A stretch of DNA of 63,663 nucleotides from Sulfurimonas sp. (GTDB lineage: Bacteria; Campylobacterota; Campylobacteria; Campylobacterales; Sulfurimonadaceae). The notes beneath the pieces were generated by a model. That model had not been told where the DNA came from. It saw nothing but the letters and a program-made list of their open reading frames with translations, and did not search any database. Shown here piece by piece: positions 8,887 through 16,749 of the stretch. The translations under genes were made by a program, and so were the position numbers. The stretch lies in contig JADGEZ010000007.1 in assembly GCA_016744115.1 (NCBI GenBank), positions 1-63,663 of the forward strand, written 5' to 3'. Numbering within the stretch: the first letter of the stretch is position 1; each line of letters begins with the position of its first letter.

Positions 8887-10764
8887 TTGGACATATATAA
8901 GAAAAATTTGGATGCCCTAGCAAAGGTAGATCCTCAACTAGAAAAGCTGCTACAGTTCACTACTACAAATGAAGATTTTGAAGTTTATTTAGCCGAGGAA
9001 GCTAATGTTGATGAAGCAAATATTATGGACAAGAGATACTCTAGTTACATGTATAAGCAAAATAGTCTTGTAGAGATAAACACAAAATTAAAACAATTCC
9101 AAGAGTATGATAACCACCCAATACTTTATTTTTTTGGAATAGGAAACGGAAGTTTTTTTAAAGAACTTTTAAAAAATCAAAAACACCAAGAACTCTTAGT
9201 CCTAGAACCAGAAATACAACTCATCTATATAGCCTTAAATCTAGTGGATTTATCTCAGGAGATAAGTGAATCAAGGCTCGTGATAAAACTTACTGTTCTC
9301 ATAGATAGGCAGTATTTTGTCAAAGACTTAAGTGAAATGAAAAAGTTTTTTGTAAAAGCGTATAACCTGCATATATACTCAAATTTTTATGATAGATATA
9401 TGGTGGAGATAAACAGAGTAAACAAAGATATAGTAGAAGCCTTTAAATACTCTATGTATATAGTGGGAAATTCTGCAAAGGATTCTTTAATAGGCTTAGA
9501 GTATTCGTTAAAAAATATACCAAAAATGATACAATCACCCCCTTTAAGACGCTATTTAACTTCTAAAGCTAAAAATACTAAAACAGCTATAATCGTTTCA
9601 ACAGGACCCTCACTAAGCAAACAGTTAGAACTTTTAAAAGAGGTTAGAGAACATGTAACTATCTTATGTGTGGATGCAAGTTTTCCAATATTGGCTCAGG
9701 AGGGGATAAAACCTGATATTGTTTTCTCCATAGAAAGAGTTTCTTACACAGGGCTATTTTATAAAAATACTCCAAAAGAATTTCATAAGGATGTGATATT
9801 TTCTCTAGCAACAGTTTGCCATGATGAAACAATAGAAAATATTTACGGCCAAAAGTGTTTTTTTATGAGAGCTGATAGTTATAATGTCTTTTTTGGATTA
9901 GATAAGTGGGGATATATGGGTGGAGGGCAGAGTGCTGCAAACTTTGCTTATGATTTTGCTGTGAAGAGTGAGTTTGAGACTATTGTATTTATCGGTCAGG
10001 ATTTAGCTTATGGTAAAGATGGTCGTTCTCATTCAAAAAACCATATATTTGGCGAAGATGAGGTTAAAAGTGATAGGGTCATAGATAGAGTAACTGCTTA
10101 TGGGGGAGAGGGTAAGATAGAGACAACCAAAGTGTGGATAGCTTTTTTAAATTCGTTCATCACTCAGATAGAAAACTCTAAGGTTTTAAGTATCAATGCA
10201 ACTGAGGGAGGTGCTAGGATAAATGGTACGCTAGAACTCCCCTTTAAAGAAGTAATAGAGAAATATGTAGATAAAAATCTAATAAAAAAACAAATAGTGG
10301 TAAAAAATCAAAGCCAAGAACTTATAGATGAAGATTTAAAACACTTTAGAGACAAAGTTGCCGAAGCCTTAACTATAGGTAAAAATATGAGAAAGAGTAG
10401 TGAAAAGCTTTATATAAAGATAGATACATTTATAAAAAAAATAGGAGAAGATGTTGATGTTGAGAGTATCTCTATGAAAAAAGTTGCCTCTTTGATACAA
10501 GGGATAACTCAAATCAAAGAGAGGTATAACCATCAAAAATTTACTAGTGTGTTTGGAACTTTACTTATGGGGTATGTAATAAATCATGAGTATGAAGTAG
10601 CACAGGTATATATGATGAGAGAAAACACTCATGAAGCGAAGGTCTTAAAACATGTAGAGTGGCTTAAGGTACACCATGAGTGGCTGTATAGGGTTTCGAT
10701 AAATCTTGATGAGATATTAAAGTTACTTGATCTAGCTTGTGATAAAGATATACCTTCATTATAA
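8887..10764 (+). CDS. Maf/DUF115 motility-associated glycosyltransferase
   Basis: This 625-residue protein belongs to the motility-associated factor family (DUF115, MptE-like). In Campylobacter, Helicobacter and Aeromonas, Maf proteins transfer nonulosonic acids such as pseudaminic acid onto flagellin. The DUF115 core begins near residue 231 (KTAIIVSTGPSLSKQLELL, LCVDASFPILAQEGIKPDI), and GQDLAYGKDGRSH near 380 is typical. The start is TTG at 8887 with AAGGAA 6 bases upstream. It sits directly behind the flagellin gene, which suggests that flagellin is its acceptor. Confidence 0.88.
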   Translation: MDIYKKNLDALAKVDPQLEKLLQFTTTNEDFEVYLAEEANVDEANIMDKRYSSYMYKQNSLVEINTKLKQFQEYDNHPILYFFGIGNGSFFKELLKNQKHQELLVLEPEIQLIYIALNLVDLSQEISESRLVIKLTVLIDRQYFVKDLSEMKKFFVKAYNLHIYSNFYDRYMVEINRVNKDIVEAFKYSMYIVGNSAKDSLIGLEYSLKNIPKMIQSPPLRRYLTSKAKNTKTAIIVSTGPSLSKQLELLKEVREHVTILCVDASFPILAQEGIKPDIVFSIERVSYTGLFYKNTPKEFHKDVIFSLATVCHDETIENIYGQKCFFMRADSYNVFFGLDKWGYMGGGQSAANFAYDFAVKSEFETIVFIGQDLAYGKDGRSHSKNHIFGEDEVKSDRVIDRVTAYGGEGKIETTKVWIAFLNSFITQIENSKVLSINATEGGARINGTLELPFKEVIEKYVDKNLIKKQIVVKNQSQELIDEDLKHFRDKVAEALTIGKNMRKSSEKLYIKIDTFIKKIGEDVDVESISMKKVASLIQGITQIKERYNHQKFTSVFGTLLMGYVINHEYEVAQVYMMRENTHEAKVLKHVEWLKVHHEWLYRVSINLDEILKLLDLACDKDIPSL

Positions 10765-10788
10765 TTTCTTTATCAGTTAAGCCTGTAG

Positions 10789-11277
10789 TTAATGTTGATG
10801 TTTCTCTTTCAATTTTTGATTTTTATAAAAATCTTTTATTTGTCGGTATATTTTAATCAATACTTTTCTTTTGTCATAGAGTTTATTTATAACTTCAGAT
10901 GTTTCTTCGGGGTCATCATCATAATTATGAGTTAGGTTATTTCTATCATCTCTTAGTTCTCTCCATATATTTACATCCTCTATTAACTTTAATTTTTCTA
11001 GCCTATTTAATATATCAATAAATGGTTTGTTCTCTATTTTTTCATCAAGATACAATAAAATTGTTTTAAATAACTTTTCTCCAATAGAATCTTGGAGCTT
11101 AGAAAATCTAAATAAAAACTGGTCAATATGCTCAACTTCATCATCCAATAAATCTAAATATTTATCCTTAGTTAAGGGCATACTTGACTTCATCTTAGCT
11201 GATGAGCTATTTATTCTCATAATATGCTTATCGCATTCATTGAAAATCTTAATAAGTTTTTCTTCATATAAATTCAT
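10789..11277 (-). CDS. hepT: HepT-like HEPN ribonuclease toxin
   Basis: This 162-residue, largely helical protein carries the exact HEPN toxin motif RX4HXY as RNNLTHNY (R112, H117, Y119). HepT toxins cleave RNA through the Arg/His pair, and partner MntA proteins silence them by AMPylating the motif tyrosine. The gene overlaps the upstream MNT gene (11274..11570) by 4 bases, which indicates translational coupling and supports a type VII toxin-antitoxin pair. Gene order is antitoxin first. The protein is somewhat longer than typical HepT (about 130-140 residues), so a HEPN protein with another role cannot be excluded. Confidence 0.75.
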   Translation of the reverse strand: MNLYEEKLIKIFNECDKHIMRINSSSAKMKSSMPLTKDKYLDLLDDEVEHIDQFLFRFSKLQDSIGEKLFKTILLYLDEKIENKPFIDILNRLEKLKLIEDVNIWRELRDDRNNLTHNYDDDPEETSEVINKLYDKRKVLIKIYRQIKDFYKNQKLKEKHQH

Positions 11278-11570
11278 AGTTTTATACCTTTTTGTGATGC
11301 TTCTTGTTCGATTAGTCTTGACTTATCTTTTGATATAATTATATCTATCTTTTGTTCCCCTATTTTATCTTCTAGTTTTATTCTAAATTTACTTTTTTTA
11401 TCTAATCTTTCTTTTGTACTTATGGGATAATTTAGACTTATATACAAATCAATATCTCCACCTTTTAGACTATCATCTACGCGACTACCAAAAAGATATA
11501 TATCAGCATCTTCAAACACTGATTTAAAGGATTCTCTTATAGCATTTATTTCATATTTTGAAAGTCGCAT
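11274..11570 (-). CDS. mntA: MntA-like minimal nucleotidyltransferase antitoxin
   Basis: This 98-residue minimal nucleotidyltransferase has the motif FGSRVDDSLKGGDIDLYI (G28, S29; catalytic Asp39 and Asp41), and a third Asp (KIDIII, D76) completes the metal triad. MntA antitoxins transfer AMP to HepT toxins. The frame is open further upstream, but the ATG at 11570, 5 bases after AGAGGA and 2 bases after the maf stop, is the best start. It is adjacent to the maf gene upstream and overlaps hepT downstream. Confidence 0.82.
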   Translation of the reverse strand: MRLSKYEINAIRESFKSVFEDADIYLFGSRVDDSLKGGDIDLYISLNYPISTKERLDKKSKFRIKLEDKIGEQKIDIIISKDKSRLIEQEASQKGIKL

Positions 11571-11572
11571 GT

Positions 11573-13564
11573 TCATCCTCTTTTGGATAATATAAAAATA
11601 TAGTAGTTGATAATATCGCATAAATGATTTAAGAGCATAGAGTTTAAATCATTTACATATGTAAAATTTTCTTTATTATCTTCAAGATTAAAAAAATCAA
11701 ATATATAACTCAGAATGTACTTAAAATAAGTGTCAATCACTCGACTTAAGTCATACTCCATCAACTCACTGTTATTTGTTAGTTCTTGAGATAATTCTTG
11801 AAGATTTAACAAATATAACTCGGAGCTAATTTTTTTCAACTTCTTTAATTTGAGTATTTTTTTTAGCATTTTTTTAGCATGAGTGAGTTTTTTATTTACT
11901 ACTGATAGTTCTGCATCATTAAGAGAGATGGATGAATGTTCTTTGGCTGTAGTGAGAAGATTTTGGTGGACTTTTATAAGTGAATTTGCATCTATAAAAG
12001 ATACTTTATGAGGATTTAAAGCAGTCGTATTATCAAAACTAGCACCGTCATTGAGGTTATATACATCTGTTGTTTCTTGTTTAAATACACTCGTAGAATT
12101 ATTTATAGAATCTATTGAAGTGTGAAAATGTGGTGTTGTTAATACAGTTGGAGAAAGGTTGCCTTTTATCTTAAATAGACTCTCTTTATAACTCATGATG
12201 GATGTATCAAAGGCATTTTCTTTAGTTCCTAATGTTTTGGCGTATTGATGTGAATCTGAATGTGTTTTTCCACTTAAGCTATCTACAGATAAATTTAAAC
12301 CTAAAAGATAAATATTTTTAGCCTTAATTTTTAGTAATAGTTGATAGGTGATAGAGCCGATACATGAAGCGGATAGTTTTAAAGATTCTTTTTTGTAGTT
12401 TGTTCCTACTTCAAAGAGGTAAATGTTTTCTTTGGAGAATTTTTTAAGGATATTTAAAGGGATTTTAGAAGAAAAAATACAAAGAGAATTTTTAAATAGT
12501 TCATAAGAATTGATTTTATCAAAATGAATAGTTGCAGCGTCAAAGGGATCAGCATGAGTGATAATATCAGGAGAGATATTTTCTTTTTCTAAGGCTGATA
12601 AAGTTGCAGAGAGTGCTACTGTTATAAAATTTTTATGATTTTTTTTAAGCCATTGCATATTTTTTTGCAAAGAGGGTCCAGCTGCTATGAGTAAGAACGG
12701 TTTGGAAAACATCTTTTCATCTGAAACATTAAAGGTATTGGATAAAAATTTATAAGCTTCATTAAGTGGAGTTAGCGGTTGCATATACTGTGTTAAAAGA
12801 GAGGTGTAAAAGAAGAGTGAATGGGGTTGAGATGTTATCGCTATGTGAAATTGATTGCGTTTATCTTGGCTATGGCTTAGGAGGTGAAAATATTTTATGT
12901 AATGATTATAATAATATTGTGCCTCTAAGAATGCTGTTGAACTTCTGGAAAACTCTTCATTATCTTCAAAAATAGAAAATATTAAAGTCGATGTATCTGC
13001 TATATTTTTATAGTTTGTTGTAAATAAAGAGAGTCTAAAAAGTTCTAAATCATCTTCGATGATAAAATAAACCTTAGATAATATCTTTTGATGAATACTT
13101 TTTATATGCAAGCCTAAACCAACTCCAAAAAAAATAAATTTATGTATGCTTTTTAAATTATTGTTCTTTTGGGAGTGTTGCTGGGTATAGTGAATGATAG
13201 GTGCAAAGCCACTCATTTGGTGTTCAAAGGGTGCTTCTTTTTCGTAGTTACTAAGATCTTCATCTGAGATTATATGTTTATGAAAACCTTCAAAAACATC
13301 CTCATCTTTGTTATAATCTATGCTATCTTTAGCTAAAGAAGTGTGTTTTGAACTATTTTTATTGTAAAGATAAGTATTTGTAGTGTTTTCAAATACATCA
13401 AAACCATTGTTTTCATAGATAAGTTCGTATTTTTCTAGGTATTTGTTTTGCTCTATTGCACTATCAAGTGCAGAGAGTTTTTGAAAAAGCTTTGGATGTG
13501 CTAGCTGGATATAAGAGATATTATCATTAAAATTTTTTAGGATGGTTTCATTAATATTTTGCAT
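11573..13564 (-). CDS. Second Maf/DUF115 motility-associated protein
   Basis: This 663-residue paralog of the Maf family has its DUF115 core around residues 290-450 (PFLLIAAGPSLQKNMQWL, ALEKENISPDIITHADPF, IYLLGLNLSV). It lacks close similarity to the first Maf outside the core, so the two may act on different sugars or sites. It starts 5 bases after the stop of pseI, and its stop is 2 bases from the mntA start. pseI, maf, mntA and hepT therefore read as one leftward transcription unit. The predicted role is transfer of pseudaminic-type sugar to flagellin in the cytoplasm. Confidence 0.85.
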   Translation of the reverse strand: MQNINETILKNFNDNISYIQLAHPKLFQKLSALDSAIEQNKYLEKYELIYENNGFDVFENTTNTYLYNKNSSKHTSLAKDSIDYNKDEDVFEGFHKHIISDEDLSNYEKEAPFEHQMSGFAPIIHYTQQHSQKNNNLKSIHKFIFFGVGLGLHIKSIHQKILSKVYFIIEDDLELFRLSLFTTNYKNIADTSTLIFSIFEDNEEFSRSSTAFLEAQYYYNHYIKYFHLLSHSQDKRNQFHIAITSQPHSLFFYTSLLTQYMQPLTPLNEAYKFLSNTFNVSDEKMFSKPFLLIAAGPSLQKNMQWLKKNHKNFITVALSATLSALEKENISPDIITHADPFDAATIHFDKINSYELFKNSLCIFSSKIPLNILKKFSKENIYLFEVGTNYKKESLKLSASCIGSITYQLLLKIKAKNIYLLGLNLSVDSLSGKTHSDSHQYAKTLGTKENAFDTSIMSYKESLFKIKGNLSPTVLTTPHFHTSIDSINNSTSVFKQETTDVYNLNDGASFDNTTALNPHKVSFIDANSLIKVHQNLLTTAKEHSSISLNDAELSVVNKKLTHAKKMLKKILKLKKLKKISSELYLLNLQELSQELTNNSELMEYDLSRVIDTYFKYILSYIFDFFNLEDNKENFTYVNDLNSMLLNHLCDIINYYIFILSKRG

Positions 13565-13569
13565 CTAAA

Positions 13570-14607
13570 TTAACCTATATACTTATGTTTCATTGCTGTT
13601 GCAAAGGCTATGTTTTTTCGTGATTTTTTTCCTAAAACTTCTTTTAAATATTTTGGATGTAAGCCATTGGAAGGTCGAACACTTCGTATGTTTTCTTCTG
13701 TAAAAGTTTCCCCTTTTTTAATATCTTTTGAAACATAGAGACTTCTACTAAATTGTCTATTTTTTAGTTTTTTTTCTGTCATGGAGTAATCAACTTTACC
13801 AAGAAGTTTTTCTGTATCTCGCAGGGCTTGAATCATCTCAGTAAACTCTTTTTTATCCATAGAAAACTCAGCATCAGCCCCACCGATAGACTTATCTAAA
13901 ATAAAATGTTTCTCTATTACCCTTGCACCAAGAGCTACAGCAGTTATAGGGGCAATGCTTCCTAGTGTGTGATCTGAAAAACCACTTATCACTCCAAATG
14001 TTTGAGCAAGGTTTGGAATCATTTTTAGGTTTGCCTCTTTAAGTGGTGCTGGATAGGCACTTGTACATTTTAACAAGATAATATCTTCATTTCCAACATC
14101 TTTACATATATTTACCGCGTCTTGAATCTCTTGTATTGTAGCAATTCCCGTAGAGATTATCATAGCTTTCATCTTTGAGGCTGTATAGCGTATGAGTTCA
14201 TAGTCTGTTATCTCAAAAGAGGCTATTTTATAAGCGGGGGGATTAAAAGTTTCTAAAAAATCAACAGCAGTCTTGTCAAAGGGAGAGGAAAATATATCAA
14301 TATCTATGCTCCTAGCATACTCAAACAGCTCCTTGTGCCATTGCCATGGAGTTGATGCCCACTCATACAGTTGATGGAGATTTTTACCATCCCAAAGTGT
14401 ACCACCATTAACGATAAAATCTTCTTTATTAGATTTTAAAGTCATAGTATCGGCTGTATATGTTTGGAGTTTAATAGCATTCGCACCACACTCTTTGGCA
14501 GCCTTTATTGTTTGCAAAGCTATTTGTAAATCACCATTATGGTTTGCACTAAGTTCTGCAACAATATAAACACCATCTCTTTCTAAATCAAAATTACCTA
14601 TTTTCAT
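13570..14607 (-). CDS. pseI: Pseudaminic acid synthase PseI
   Basis: PseI condenses a 2,4-diacetamido-trideoxy-altrose with phosphoenolpyruvate to give pseudaminic acid. The NeuB-type TIM barrel covers about residues 1-270 (VAELSANHNGDLQIA, IKLQTYTADTMTL, SSPFD, KIASFEI, GFSDHTLG, EKHFILDKSIGGADAEFSM). A C-terminal antifreeze-like SAF domain (SLYVSKDIKKGETFTEENI) follows. Length, 345 residues, is standard. Legionaminic acid synthase (LegI) is a close alternative, but the GGADAEFSM segment fits PseI. The other pse genes are not in this window. Confidence 0.88.
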   Translation of the reverse strand: MKIGNFDLERDGVYIVAELSANHNGDLQIALQTIKAAKECGANAIKLQTYTADTMTLKSNKEDFIVNGGTLWDGKNLHQLYEWASTPWQWHKELFEYARSIDIDIFSSPFDKTAVDFLETFNPPAYKIASFEITDYELIRYTASKMKAMIISTGIATIQEIQDAVNICKDVGNEDIILLKCTSAYPAPLKEANLKMIPNLAQTFGVISGFSDHTLGSIAPITAVALGARVIEKHFILDKSIGGADAEFSMDKKEFTEMIQALRDTEKLLGKVDYSMTEKKLKNRQFSRSLYVSKDIKKGETFTEENIRSVRPSNGLHPKYLKEVLGKKSRKNIAFATAMKHKYIG

Positions 14608-14794
14608 TTTTTAGCTCCATTACATATAGTTTTCTATTGCTATCATTAAGTATAATGTCTTCCATTGTTGAGACCACTTAATTTAATATTCTTATTTCAT
14701 TCATTATGCTATTGATGGTAACTCTTGATTTTGTAAATCTAAAGCATTTTTTTATAGACAAGTTCGTATTTTCTATGTACTTATTTGATGGACT

Positions 14795-15451
14795 TTATTT
14801 TATAAGATCACTATAATCAAATTCTATGGGATCTATATAAAACTTCTTATCAATTAGGATAATTCTTTGCTCTTTATTCATTCTTTTTTTAAACTTGGCT
14901 TTTATTTTTTCTTTCTTTTTAAGAGAATAGTGATGTTTTTTTAAATATTTTTTTAAAGAGATTAATTCACCCTTTAGTACTTCTTTTACACCTTGTGGAA
15001 CTTCCTCTATCTCGGCATCTAAATGGGTTTCATTTTGTATTTGAACAGGGGTATTTAGCATAAATTGAGAAGATATGCTTGTGAGAATACTTTTTAACTG
15101 TTCATCTTTATCTTTATAAATTTGCTCTATTTTTTCTCTTTCTTTAATGAGCATTGCTTCTTTTTGCTCACGAAGTGTTTTTGTTTCACCTTCTAGTCTA
15201 TCAAGCTTTGTTTGAAGTTGTAAATTCTGTTCTTCTAATAACTTATAGTACCTCTCATCATTTGATGTTGAAGTTCTTGTTCTTTTTGGCTTTACTTTAG
15301 CGGATTTTTTCACTGCATTTAAGTCTATATGAACATATTTGACTCCATCAGCAAGATTAACAAGAAGGGTGCCTCGTCTTATACGGCTATAAATAGCTTC
15401 TTTAGTAATTCCAAAATGCTCTGCTGCTTCTGGTATAGTCATTTCAGGCAT
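14795..15451 (-). CDS. HTH DNA-binding protein with coiled coil
   Basis: The N-terminus (MTIPEAAEHFGITKEAIYSR, residues 4-23) is an excisionase/MerR-like winged helix-turn-helix. A long charged coiled coil follows at about residues 65-125, then a lysine-rich C-terminal region. The 218-residue protein starts 3 bases after the yajQ stop, so the pair is co-transcribed. The architecture suggests a DNA-binding regulator or nucleoid-related protein. I cannot name a target. Confidence 0.7.
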   Translation of the reverse strand: MPEMTIPEAAEHFGITKEAIYSRIRRGTLLVNLADGVKYVHIDLNAVKKSAKVKPKRTRTSTSNDERYYKLLEEQNLQLQTKLDRLEGETKTLREQKEAMLIKEREKIEQIYKDKDEQLKSILTSISSQFMLNTPVQIQNETHLDAEIEEVPQGVKEVLKGELISLKKYLKKHHYSLKKKEKIKAKFKKRMNKEQRIILIDKKFYIDPIEFDYSDLIK

Positions 15452-15454
15452 ATA

Positions 15455-15952
15455 TTATCTCATATTCTCAAAATTAAGAGGTGCTTCCCATTCTCCCTCT
15501 CGTACCATCTTCATCACTTTTTGTAAGTCATCAAGCTTTGCACCTTTTATACGGATAGAATCACCCTCAATCTGAGCATTTACTTTAAGTTTCATCTTTT
15601 TAATGTCGGCAGTGATTTTTTTTGCTTCTTTTGATTCGATATAATCAACTACTTTAAAAGTAACTTTTCTGTTCCCCCCCGAAGAGTCTTCAACTTTGAG
15701 TTCATCAATCACTTTAGAAGAAAGTCCTTGTTTTAAAAACTTAGCAATTACTATATCTTTGAGTGCGTCAAGTTTGTTATCACTTGAAGCTATTAGGACT
15801 AGTTTTTTTGCTTTTTCATTAAAAGTAACCTCATAAGTAGTTCCTTTAAAATCATAACGGTTTGAAACTTCTCTATCAACGAGATTAATCGCATTCTTAA
15901 AAATTTGAATGTCTATTTTTGCTGTAATATCAAATGAATGTTCTTTTGCCAT
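15455..15952 (-). CDS. YajQ-family nucleotide-binding protein
   Basis: This 165-residue protein has the YajQ/DUF520 pattern throughout (AKEHSFDITAKIDIQ, VSNRYDFKGTTYEV, NAQIEGDSIRIKGAKLDDLQ). Members bind nucleotides, and some bind cyclic di-GMP and act as regulatory cofactors. The gene heads a leftward pair with the HTH protein. Its first 21 bases and upstream region form one end of the long direct repeat that brackets the restriction-modification island. This shows that frdB was originally the next gene upstream. Confidence 0.92.
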   Translation of the reverse strand: MAKEHSFDITAKIDIQIFKNAINLVDREVSNRYDFKGTTYEVTFNEKAKKLVLIASSDNKLDALKDIVIAKFLKQGLSSKVIDELKVEDSSGGNRKVTFKVVDYIESKEAKKITADIKKMKLKVNAQIEGDSIRIKGAKLDDLQKVMKMVREGEWEAPLNFENMR

Positions 15953-16153
15953 GCTGGTTTATTCCTTATAACATATTGTTATCATTATAACATAGTTTGT
16001 TAGTGTATTAAAAAATCGGACTTCCATCAAACCCAAATCCACTTGCAAAATTTGGATCACTATAGCCATCCATTTCAGAGCGTGAACGAAGTTTTTCTAT
16101 ATCCATTTTAGAGGAGATGTCTTGAGGACAAACGAGTGTGTATTCATTGCATA
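15932..16153. repeat. Left copy of the direct repeat bracketing the R-M island
   Basis: This 222-bp segment (start of yajQ, intergenic spacer, 3' end of frdB) is repeated at 21770-21972 in the same orientation. The left copy has an extra 19 bases (TTGTTATCATTATAACATA) and under ten substitutions. The substitutions keep the frdB frame open, which suggests a divergent donor allele, not simple decay. Confidence 0.92.
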
Positions 16154-16159
16154 GAGTGC
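16008..16159 (-). pseudogene. frdB: Orphan 3' fragment of frdB
   Basis: Read leftward, this piece encodes the last about 49 residues of the fumarate reductase iron-sulfur subunit, ending SGFGFDGSPIF-stop. It differs from the intact frdB end at a few residues (ARG to GLY near the end, ALA to GLU in RSRSEMDG, THR to MET), and the cluster motif CNEC reads CNEY, so a ligand cysteine is lost. It has no start and is fused at 16160 to a transposase relic. It marks the left edge of the R-M insertion. Confidence 0.9.
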
Positions 16160-16423
16160 CTGAATTTAAGTTGCCACTCAAGTAACTGTAAATTGAGTTC
16201 CGTAAGCTTTACATTTATACCTTCTGATACTTTTACCTGTAGATGAAGTTGTATTTATTACATAAGATTAAGTACATCCACAATTTGAATAAACAGGCTC
16301 TCCATTAGTTGAATTCCATCTTAGTTTTTCAAAGGTAATTCTAGCTCCGTCTTCACTAATTCTTGCAATTTATAATTCTAATATTGTTCTTGATTTTGCT
16401 GTTAGTAGAAAATGTTGTGGCAT
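16160..16423 (-). pseudogene. IS1595-family transposase N-terminal relic
   Basis: Reading leftward from the ATG at 16423, the translation begins MPQHFLLTAKSRTI and continues with LRWNSTNGEPVYSNCGC and RRYKCKAYGTQFTVT. This matches the N-terminal zinc-ribbon region of IS1595 transposases (QHFLL, IRW-x-TNGEPVCP-x-CGC, W-KCK-x-C-QFSVTSGT). The frame has in-frame stops and a frameshift, and the catalytic domain is absent. The CxxC partner cysteine in KCKAYG is also lost. An AAGGACTTCACT ribosome site is still visible. The relic adjoins the orphan frdB end. Confidence 0.72.
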
Positions 16424-16477
16424 AGTGAAGTCCTTAATTGTTTTATGAGTATATTGTATCATATATAATTAAAATTA

Positions 16478-16506
16478 TTGACAAAAGATGAAATATAAGC
16501 TATAGT
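16478..16506 (+). promoter_or_regulatory. Sigma-70 promoter of the R-M island
   Basis: TTGACA at 16478-16483 and TATAGT at 16501-16506 are separated by 17 bases, a near-consensus housekeeping promoter. It lies 27 bases before the ATG of the DUF6471 gene. It should drive that gene and the coupled R-M-S gene. Confidence 0.7.
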
Positions 16507-16532
16507 AGGTAACACAAATTAAAAGGATATTT

Positions 16533-16748
16533 ATGGATTGGAAAAATAAAGCTAAATCAATGATAAAATCTGAATTAGCAAAGCGAGATATAGATTACAT
16601 TGAACTATCAAAAAGACTTACTGCTATTGGAGTTGAAGATACTCAAATTAATTTAGCCAATAAGATAAATAGAGGTACATTTAGCTTTTTATTCGCATTG
16701 CAAGTATTTGAAGTAATTGGGTTGAATAATTTAAGATTAAAGGACTAA
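16533..16748 (+). CDS. DUF6471 small protein
   Basis: This 71-residue protein closely follows the DUF6471 pattern (WKNKAKSMIKSELAKRDIDY, ELSKRLTAIGVEDTQINLAN, KINRGTFSFLFALQVFEVIG). The fold looks like a small helix-turn-helix, similar in size to the controller proteins that regulate restriction-modification operons. The stop is 1 base from the start of the R-M-S gene, so the two are co-transcribed. A regulatory role for the downstream enzyme is an inference from this position. Confidence 0.78.
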   Translation: MDWKNKAKSMIKSELAKRDIDYIELSKRLTAIGVEDTQINLANKINRGTFSFLFALQVFEVIGLNNLRLKD

Positions 16749-16749
16749 A

